Shown here: positions 1 to 5,480 of the stretch, piece after piece | Numbering within the stretch: the first letter of the stretch is position 1 | Layout of the letters: every line of letters starts with the position of its first letter | Assembly: GCA_003542655.1 (NCBI GenBank) | Contig: DPKF01000006.1 | Span: 1-9,135, forward strand | Source of the DNA: Holosporales bacterium | GTDB lineage: Bacteria > Pseudomonadota > Alphaproteobacteria > Paracaedibacterales > UBA11393 | Reading direction: 5' to 3' | Length of the DNA: 9,135 nucleotides | The notes under the pieces: model-generated | Databases searched by the model: none | What the model was told of the DNA's origin: nothing | The model's input: the letters and a program-made list of their open reading frames with translations, nothing else | Program-made: the position numbers and the translations under genes

Positions 1-50
1 TGATTATATTTAGTTTATGACTAATTCAATTAATAATTAAGGTACTATTC

Positions 51-1181
51 ATGTTTCTAGATGATGATAATGAGAACGAGTCAGACAACCCTTGGGATCA
101 ACCAAAGGTAACAAAAATTGACGAAAAAAGGTCATCAAAACCTAAACGTAAAAAACCGACACAGACAAAAGAGGATATGCCCGAACCATTGGGTGATTTT
201 GTTTCTAAACTAAAAGAAAAAGTTAGTCAACAAAACAAATCTTTTAACCGTGGTGGGGGAAACGGTCCTGACTTTCCAAAATTTTCGACCATGCATTTTG
301 GGTTAATCCTAATCGGCACCCTATTTTTATGGTTAGCCTCTGGTATTTATCAGGTGGAAGAAGGAGCGCAGTCTGCTGTTTTGCGTTTTGGAACCCCTGC
401 ACGCATTAGTGGGCCTGGGTTAAATTATCGTCTACCTTGGCCATTTGAAGCAAATTATGTTTTAAGAACGGCAGCAGAAAACAGAATTGAAAGTTCTGCC
501 AAAACAGCGCGCCGTGATGACGTATCTTTTACCTTAACAGGTGATGAGAATATGATCACGACAAACTATGTTGTTTTATGGAAAATTAAGGATATTAGTG
601 ATTTTTTGTTCACCAATAAAAACCCTGAAATAACCATTCGTTCAGCATCAGAAAGTGCGATGCGCGAAATTATAGGGCAAAAAAAATTCCCTTCAGTTTT
701 AACAGAAAATCGTACAGAAACTGCGCATCAAATCATGAAAATTCTTCAAAACATTTTAGATTCCTATCAAATCGGCGTTGAAATTACTTCTTTTGAGCTG
801 CAATCGTTAACGCCACCAGCAGAGGTGTCTGATTCTTTTCAAGATATGCAAACATCATCGATTGATGCACAGCGTATGAAGCGTGAAGCAGAGGCATATT
901 CCAATGATATTATTCCAAAAGCGCGTGGTTACGCTGTAAAAATGGTTGAAGGATCTAAGGCTTATGCACAAGATGTTGTTGGTAGAGCAAAAGGTGAATC
1001 AGCGCAATTTAACTTCATTTATAATGCCTATAAACAAAATAAAGCTGTTGCTTTAAAACGCTATTATTTAGACGGCATGCAACGGACTTTAGGTAACATT
1101 CGAAATAAAACAATTATCGATGCTTCTTTAGGCAACAGTATTTTGCCGCATGTATCTTTAGATAAAAAAACAAAGGATTAA
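51..1181 (+). CDS. hflK: FtsH protease modulator subunit HflK (SPFH/band 7 protein)
   Basis: HflK pairs with HflC in an inner-membrane complex that surrounds FtsH and tunes its degradation of membrane proteins. The 376-residue product has a long hydrophilic N-terminus (about 1-80) with a DNPWDQP segment near the start and a Gly-rich stretch (68-72), as in HflK. One membrane anchor follows at about 83-100, then an SPFH domain from about 101 (YQVEEGAQSAVLRFG). LTGDEN (162-167) corresponds to LTSDEN of E. coli HflK, and the Ala/Glu-rich helical region at about 270-320 fits the coiled-coil part. The late segment RYYLDGMQRTLGN (337-349) matches the conserved HflK tail motif, but the disordered C-terminal tail of E. 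coli HflK is absent. The start is backed by AAGGT at 39-43, 7 nt upstream. Bases 1-50 hold no complete promoter; TATATT at 5-10 could be a -10 whose -35 lies outside the window. hflC starts 6 nt downstream. Confidence 0.96.
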   Translation: MFLDDDNENESDNPWDQPKVTKIDEKRSSKPKRKKPTQTKEDMPEPLGDFVSKLKEKVSQQNKSFNRGGGNGPDFPKFSTMHFGLILIGTLFLWLASGIYQVEEGAQSAVLRFGTPARISGPGLNYRLPWPFEANYVLRTAAENRIESSAKTARRDDVSFTLTGDENMITTNYVVLWKIKDISDFLFTNKNPEITIRSASESAMREIIGQKKFPSVLTENRTETAHQIMKILQNILDSYQIGVEITSFELQSLTPPAEVSDSFQDMQTSSIDAQRMKREAEAYSNDIIPKARGYAVKMVEGSKAYAQDVVGRAKGESAQFNFIYNAYKQNKAVALKRYYLDGMQRTLGNIRNKTIIDASLGNSILPHVSLDKKTKD

Positions 1182-1187
1182 CGTTTT

Positions 1188-2060
1188 ATGAAACAGACTA
1201 AATCATTTAGTGTTTTAATTGTTGTTGGGGTGTGTCTTTTCGCCTTGGTACAAAGCATGTTCGTTGTAAATATTACAGAGCAGGCTGTTGTATTACAGTT
1301 TGGAGAACTGCAAAAAGTGCACACAGAACCTGGATTAAAATTTAGAATCCCCCTAGTGCAAGACGTTATTTTTTATGAGAAACGGGCTTTAGCCTATGAC
1401 CTTCCAACGATTGATGCCTATACTGTTGAAAATAAAAAAATCATGGTTGATGCTTATGTGCGTTATAAAATAGAGAATGCAATCCAGTTTTATAAATCGA
1501 TTACGCCTGCAGATGAAACAGGTGCAAAAGCACGTTTAGCAGACTTTGTACGCAGTGCCGTTTTGGATATTATTGGTAAAGCATCGCTTTCTCAATTATT
1601 AAGTGCCGATCGCTCTGATATTATGAGTCAAATTCACGAAGATGTAGCACTTAAAGCAAAACGTGTGGGTTTAAATATAGTTGACGTACGCATTATTAGA
1701 ACAGAACTACAACTTGGAAATCGTGCTTCTGTTTTTGACCGTATGAACTCAGATTTAATTCGTTTTGCAAAAGAAAACCGTGCAAAAGGTGAAGAAGAAT
1801 CACTAGGCATTCGTGCAAGGGCCGACACAGAACGTGCAACCATAATGGCAAAAGCTGAAGAAGAATCGCGCACCATAAAAGGTGCAGCCGATGCTGACGT
1901 TATCACGGTTACAAACGAAGCTTTTAGTAAAGATTTAGAACTATACCATATGTTAAAAAGTTTAGAAGCGTATGAAAAAATCTTAACGCCAGAAACAAAC
2001 ATTGTTCTTTCAACAAATAGTGACTTCTTCAAAATTATAAAAACACAACCAGAATCTTAA
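1188..2060 (+). CDS. hflC: FtsH protease modulator subunit HflC (SPFH/band 7 protein)
   Basis: HflC is the partner of HflK in the FtsH-regulating complex, anchored in the inner membrane with its bulk in the periplasm. The 290-residue protein opens with a signal-anchor helix (about 7-27), followed directly by the SPFH domain (NITEQAVVLQFGE, 28-40; EPGLKFRIPLVQDV, 47-60). The family signature is clear in RTEL (171-174), VFDRM (182-186), and the charged Ala/Glu-rich helix at about 189-245. AFSKDLELYHMLKSLEAYE (245-263) matches the E. coli AFSKDPDFYAFIRSLRAYE block, and NSDFFK (277-282) matches the SDFF end of the domain. It is somewhat shorter than E. coli HflC (334 aa). The start lies 6 nt after the hflK stop with a weak GGA upstream, so translation is probably coupled to hflK. 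An antisense frame at 1634-2032 is a shadow of the repetitive helix. Confidence 0.96.
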   Translation: MKQTKSFSVLIVVGVCLFALVQSMFVVNITEQAVVLQFGELQKVHTEPGLKFRIPLVQDVIFYEKRALAYDLPTIDAYTVENKKIMVDAYVRYKIENAIQFYKSITPADETGAKARLADFVRSAVLDIIGKASLSQLLSADRSDIMSQIHEDVALKAKRVGLNIVDVRIIRTELQLGNRASVFDRMNSDLIRFAKENRAKGEEESLGIRARADTERATIMAKAEEESRTIKGAADADVITVTNEAFSKDLELYHMLKSLEAYEKILTPETNIVLSTNSDFFKIIKTQPES

Positions 2061-2077
2061 AAAGGACTATGCGTATT

Positions 2078-3901
2078 ATGAAAAATTTAATTCTAACATT
2101 ATCTCTATCAGCAAGTTTAGTAACATATTCTTATGCGGGATTTATGGATACTATTAAATCTATGTTCTCTACAAAGGAGGATATAACAACTGAAAATGAG
2201 AATGATACGGAGGAAACCGATACAGAAAATGAAGCTACTGAAATAGCTGGCGATACGCATGAAGTTGTGAACGCACCTGAGGATAATACAGCTAAAGATA
2301 CCCCACAAACAACAGCACCCAAGTCAGAATCAGTACCTGCTACTCCATATCCTTCAGAGATCACGACGTATCCTACCCCCTACCCCGACACTGTTGCAAC
2401 GACTGCTGTCGTCCAACCGGGGAGAGAATGTGATGTTACACAAGGTTTTGCTGCAATTGCAGAAGGCGCACTACCCGCTGTTGTAAACGTTGCAACAACG
2501 CAAGTGATGGAAAAAGATGAAGCTGCAGAATCACAACAAATGCCAAATGGTATGCCAGGTGGATCACAATTTGAAGAACTATTTAGAAAATTTTTAGAAC
2601 AAAATACGCGCCCTAGAAAGGTTCAATCACTTGGTTCAGGCTTTATTATTAAAGTAAGTAAAACGCATTTTTATGTAGCAACCAATTATCACGTTGTTCA
2701 AGATGCTAAGACAATCAAGCTTTTAATGAATGATAAAACTGAAATTTTAGGCACTGTACATGCATCAGATGAACGTACAGATATAGCGGTTATTAAAGCA
2801 AATATCGATGATTTACCGCAAGGCAAACAAACAGTTCCTGTCTTAGAATGGGGGGATACTGAAAAAACACGTGTTGGTGATTGGGCAATCGCTATTGGCA
2901 ATCCATTTGGGTTTGGAAGCTCGGTCACAATTGGTATTATCTCCAGCATGGGGCGTGATATTTTAGCGCGTTCTTCAGGCGGACGTGCAAATGATTATGT
3001 TGATGAATATTTACAACACAGCGCCCAAATTAACTTTGGAAATTCTGGTGGTTGTTTGTTAAATACACGGGGGAAAGTTGTTGGCATTAACACAGCTATT
3101 ATTTCACCAACAGGTGGAAACGTCGGTATTGGATTTGCAATTCCAGCAGCACTTGCAAAGAAAACCATCGATCAGCTTATTGAATTTGGTCGCACAAAAC
3201 GTGGTTGGTTGGGTGTAAAAATACAACCCTTTACAGAAGACATGGCGGAAAGTGTTGGATTGAAATCAAAGCAAAGTGCCATTGTTGCTGACGTTGTAAA
3301 AGATGGCCCTGCTGACAAAGCGGGCATTGAAAAAGATGATATTATCATTGAATTTAATGGCGTGCGCTTAGATGAGGGGACACGTCTTACACGGTTGGTT
3401 GGTGATGCTGAAATTGGTAAAAAAACAAACATTAAGGTATGGCGTAAGGGTAAAGAGCTTCCTTTAACTGTTGTACTTGGAGAATATGAGGATGCTGATG
3501 AAAAAGGCCTATTAGACGATAAACACCCTGAGGGTAAAAACATTAAAAAAGAACAGACATCAGAAATATTAGGCATCACAGTTGCTGTTCGGTCTGACAT
3601 GACGAAAGATCAAGCAGTAAAAGGTGGTGTAATTGTTTTAAAAGTTGATCCGATGAGTACAGCTTCTGAACTGGGATTACAACAAGGTGATATCATTCTT
3701 GAAGCTAATCAAAAAGAAGTGAGCAAACCAAAAGATTTGCAAACTATTGTGAGTGATGCAAAAAACAGTAAGCGTAAACACATCCTACTACTTGTCATGC
3801 GCCAAGGGGAGCCACGTTACGCACCGCTTAAAATTGAGGCGGATGATGATAGCACACCCAAAAAAAAAGCTAGTGATGCTACAAAGGTAGAGCAAGGATA
3901 A
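2078..3901 (+). CDS. degP: DegP/HtrA-family periplasmic serine endoprotease (Do-like)
   Basis: This is a periplasmic protease/chaperone of the HtrA family that degrades misfolded envelope proteins. I start at the second ATG (2078): AAGGA at 2062-2066 is 11 nt from it but only 2 nt from the ATG at 2069, and starting there gives a clean signal peptide (MKNLILTLSLSASLVTYSYA, 1-20). The longer form adds three residues. From 2078 the protein has 607 residues. An acidic Thr/Glu/Asn-rich linker (about 33-70) and a Pro/Thr/Tyr-rich linker (about 75-112) precede a trypsin-like domain with triad His205 (TNYHVV), Asp235 (TDIAVIK) and Ser323 (GNSGG). PDZ1 (about 376-470) begins at RGWLGVKI and PDZ2 spans about 495-587; the C-terminus is Lys-rich and polar. 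The residues around the active Ser differ from the usual TDAAIN-x-GNSGG, reading HSAQINFGNSGGC. It follows hflC by 8-17 nt, an arrangement common in alphaproteobacteria. DegP, DegQ and MucD labels cannot be separated here. Confidence 0.95.
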   Translation: MKNLILTLSLSASLVTYSYAGFMDTIKSMFSTKEDITTENENDTEETDTENEATEIAGDTHEVVNAPEDNTAKDTPQTTAPKSESVPATPYPSEITTYPTPYPDTVATTAVVQPGRECDVTQGFAAIAEGALPAVVNVATTQVMEKDEAAESQQMPNGMPGGSQFEELFRKFLEQNTRPRKVQSLGSGFIIKVSKTHFYVATNYHVVQDAKTIKLLMNDKTEILGTVHASDERTDIAVIKANIDDLPQGKQTVPVLEWGDTEKTRVGDWAIAIGNPFGFGSSVTIGIISSMGRDILARSSGGRANDYVDEYLQHSAQINFGNSGGCLLNTRGKVVGINTAIISPTGGNVGIGFAIPAALAKKTIDQLIEFGRTKRGWLGVKIQPFTEDMAESVGLKSKQSAIVADVVKDGPADKAGIEKDDIIIEFNGVRLDEGTRLTRLVGDAEIGKKTNIKVWRKGKELPLTVVLGEYEDADEKGLLDDKHPEGKNIKKEQTSEILGITVAVRSDMTKDQAVKGGVIVLKVDPMSTASELGLQQGDIILEANQKEVSKPKDLQTIVSDAKNSKRKHILLLVMRQGEPRYAPLKIEADDDSTPKKKASDATKVEQG

Positions 3902-3908
3902 AGTTTAT

Positions 3909-4487
3909 ATGGCAAAAAGGATACTTTGCTTTTCAGGAAGCGCTAGAAAAGACTCACTTAATAAAAAGTTAGCGCTTCTAGTCTGCTCCCGCATTCAAGA
4001 CAGTGGTGCGGAGGCAACCTATATAGATTTAGCCGATTTTGAATTACCTTTATATAATGGTGATTTAGAAAGTGCATCTGGTATTCCTGAAAACGCAGTA
4101 AAATTAAAAAGAATTTTTTGTGATCATGACGGCTTATTTATTGCATCACCCGAACATAATAGTTCCTATTCAGCACTATTAAAAAATACCATCGACTGGA
4201 TAAGCAGAGTGAACGAAAACGGTGAGGCGCCATTAAACGCCTTTTTAAATAAAGTTGCTGCCATTGCTGCTGTATCGCCAGCTGCACTTGGAGGCTATAG
4301 AGGGCTTATTCCACTGCGCTTGTTATTAAACAATATTGGCATAACCGTTGCGCCTTCTCAACTTTCGATTAGTGATGGGTTTAATGCATTTAGTGCAACG
4401 GGTTCTTTAAATAATGAACATCACGAAAAACTATTGATAAAAATTATTGATAGTTTATTAAAAACAACGATCCATTCTTCTATATAA
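3909..4487 (+). CDS. NADPH-dependent FMN reductase family flavoprotein
   Basis: This is a flavodoxin-like NAD(P)H:FMN/quinone reductase (PF03358 type, resembling the ChrR/azoreductase-like group), probably cytosolic. The 192-residue product has the P-loop-like FMN phosphate-binding motif GSARKDSLNKKL (10-21) after the first beta strand. SPEHNSSYSALLKNTIDWISR (80-100) matches the conserved SPEYN.S.....K..iDW.S block next to the isoalloxazine ring. SPAALGGYRG (123-132) is the third flavin-contacting loop. All three landmarks are intact and the length is normal. The natural acceptor (FMN, quinone, chromate, azo compound) cannot be told from sequence. The ATG is 7 nt after the degP stop, with AAGGA at 3894-3898 inside the end of degP, so it is probably cotranscribed and coupled. 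A 9-bp inverted repeat with a GCGC core lies within codons 10-24. nagZ follows after 3 nt. Confidence 0.9.
   Translation: MAKRILCFSGSARKDSLNKKLALLVCSRIQDSGAEATYIDLADFELPLYNGDLESASGIPENAVKLKRIFCDHDGLFIASPEHNSSYSALLKNTIDWISRVNENGEAPLNAFLNKVAAIAAVSPAALGGYRGLIPLRLLLNNIGITVAPSQLSISDGFNAFSATGSLNNEHHEKLLIKIIDSLLKTTIHSSI
3937..3978. repeat. GC-core inverted repeat early in the reductase gene
   Basis: GAAGCGCTA (3937-3945) and its exact reverse complement TAGCGCTTC (3970-3978) flank a 24-nt A-rich loop; G-T pairs could extend the stem by one at each end. Each arm also holds the self-complementary hexamer AGCGCT (3939-3944 and 3971-3976). It begins 28 nt after the reductase start codon. In mRNA it could form a stem that slows ribosomes or tunes expression relative to degP; alternatively it is a chance result of codon choice. 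There is no T-run after it, so it is not an intrinsic terminator. Confidence 0.45.
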
Positions 4488-4490
4488 AAA

Positions 4491-5402
4491 ATGATGACCA
4501 TAAATTTACCAGCTATTGTGGGCGTTAAAAGCACAGAACTGACAGAAAAAGAAATAGAGTTGTTCGCACACCATGCTCCAGCAGGATTTATTTTATTCAA
4601 GCGTAACTGTGATACACCGGATCAAGTAAAAAAACTTATTAAAGCATTTCATAAAATTTCTGGGGAAGACTGCCCTATTTTAATAGACCAGGAGGGGGGG
4701 CGTGTCTCACGCTTAAAAGAACCAAATTTTAAAGAATTCCGCGAACCATCAGCCTTTAAAACGCCAGAAGAAGCTTATGCCAATGCTGTTGAAATGGCAC
4801 TTCAGCTAAAAAACCTGGGCATTACAATAAATTGCACGCCTTTAGCAGATTTAGTGTTTCAATCCACGCATCAGGTTATTGGTGACCGATCATTTGGAAG
4901 TGATCCTCAATATATTGGTGAAATGGCAGCTGCTGTTATTAAAGGGCACTTTGATTCGGGCATTACACCAGTGCTTAAACATCTGCCTGGGCACGGCCGT
5001 GCTATCGTTGATAGCCATGAAGAACTGCCAGTCGTTAATGATAGCAAGTCAACGCTTATTAATACAGATTTTAGGGCATTTCAAGAAACACTTAGTCATT
5101 TATCGCAGGCACAACAACAAAAATTATGGGGCATGACCGCCCATATTGTATATGATCAAATCGACAATAAAAACTGTGCAACACAATCACCCGAAATTAT
5201 TCATAATATAATCAGAAAACATATTGGGTTTTCTGGAACACTTATTAGTGATTGCCTTACGATGAAAGCTTTATCAGGCAGCACAGTTGAAAAGGCACAA
5301 AAATGTTTGCACGCCGGATGTGATATCGTGCTTCATTGCAGTGGAGATTTTGATGAAATAGCGGATCTATTAACAGGCTTAAGCCTCAGTTCTTGCAAAT
5401 GA
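4491..5402 (+). CDS. nagZ: Beta-N-acetylhexosaminidase NagZ (GH3)
   Basis: NagZ is the cytosolic glycoside hydrolase family 3 enzyme that removes GlcNAc from anhydro-muropeptides during peptidoglycan recycling. Visible motifs are DQEGGRVSRL (66-75), GDRSFGSDP (131-139), KHLPGHG (163-169), the acid/base Asp-His pair in DSH (174-176), MTAHIVY (215-221) and the nucleophile Asp254 in SDCLTM (253-258). Most NagZ proteins have SDDLSM there, so the residue after the nucleophile is Cys instead of Asp. The product has 303 residues against about 340 in E. coli. It ends at a TGA just after the LSLSS segment; the same frame continues as RRLENTET before a TAG at 5427. The core barrel is complete, so activity is plausible. 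The start is an ATG ATG pair 3 nt after the reductase stop with no obvious ribosome binding site, suggesting translational coupling. This is the last gene of the rightward block. Confidence 0.93.
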   Translation: MMTINLPAIVGVKSTELTEKEIELFAHHAPAGFILFKRNCDTPDQVKKLIKAFHKISGEDCPILIDQEGGRVSRLKEPNFKEFREPSAFKTPEEAYANAVEMALQLKNLGITINCTPLADLVFQSTHQVIGDRSFGSDPQYIGEMAAAVIKGHFDSGITPVLKHLPGHGRAIVDSHEELPVVNDSKSTLINTDFRAFQETLSHLSQAQQQKLWGMTAHIVYDQIDNKNCATQSPEIIHNIIRKHIGFSGTLISDCLTMKALSGSTVEKAQKCLHAGCDIVLHCSGDFDEIADLLTGLSLSSCK

Positions 5403-5480
5403 CGTAGATTAGAAAACACCGAAACATAGGGCGCATCAATAATAGTCTTTTCTATTTAGAATTCATCATAAAATAATTCG
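5403..5480. other. Convergent spacer between nagZ and the DUF2339 gene
   Basis: This 78-nt spacer separates two convergent genes. It contains only a weak 5-bp A/T-rich hairpin (AATAG at 5441-5445 with CTATT at 5452-5456) and a distant 7-bp pairing (5410-5416 with 5448-5454). Neither looks like a usable intrinsic terminator, so transcripts may overlap or end by another mechanism. The first 24 nt still read as NagZ-like sequence in the nagZ frame. Confidence 0.5.

Noticed and set aside
1634..2032. Antisense open frame of 132 codons in hflC
   Set aside because: It lies fully opposite the conserved HflC helix region, is Ser/Phe-rich as expected from reversed Glu/Lys codons, and has no family-like motif.
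2117..3600. Several antisense open frames within degP
   Set aside because: All sit opposite well-conserved protease and PDZ coding sequence and show only shadow composition.
4879..5136. 85-codon frame overlapping nagZ on the same strand
   Set aside because: It overlaps the KHLPGHG and DSH catalytic region of nagZ in another frame and has no recognisable content.
5375..5386. 12-bp palindrome AGGCTTAAGCCT near the nagZ end, as a possible terminator
   Set aside because: It has no loop and no T-run and lies inside coding sequence; it is more likely chance.
5400..5402. TGA read as Trp (alternative genetic code)
   Set aside because: Trp residues throughout the genes use TGG, no other in-frame TGA interrupts a gene, and a single site is better explained by a nonsense change or a natural end.
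5441..5456. Small hairpin in the convergent spacer as a bidirectional terminator
   Set aside because: The stem is only five A/T-rich pairs with no adequate T-tract on either strand.
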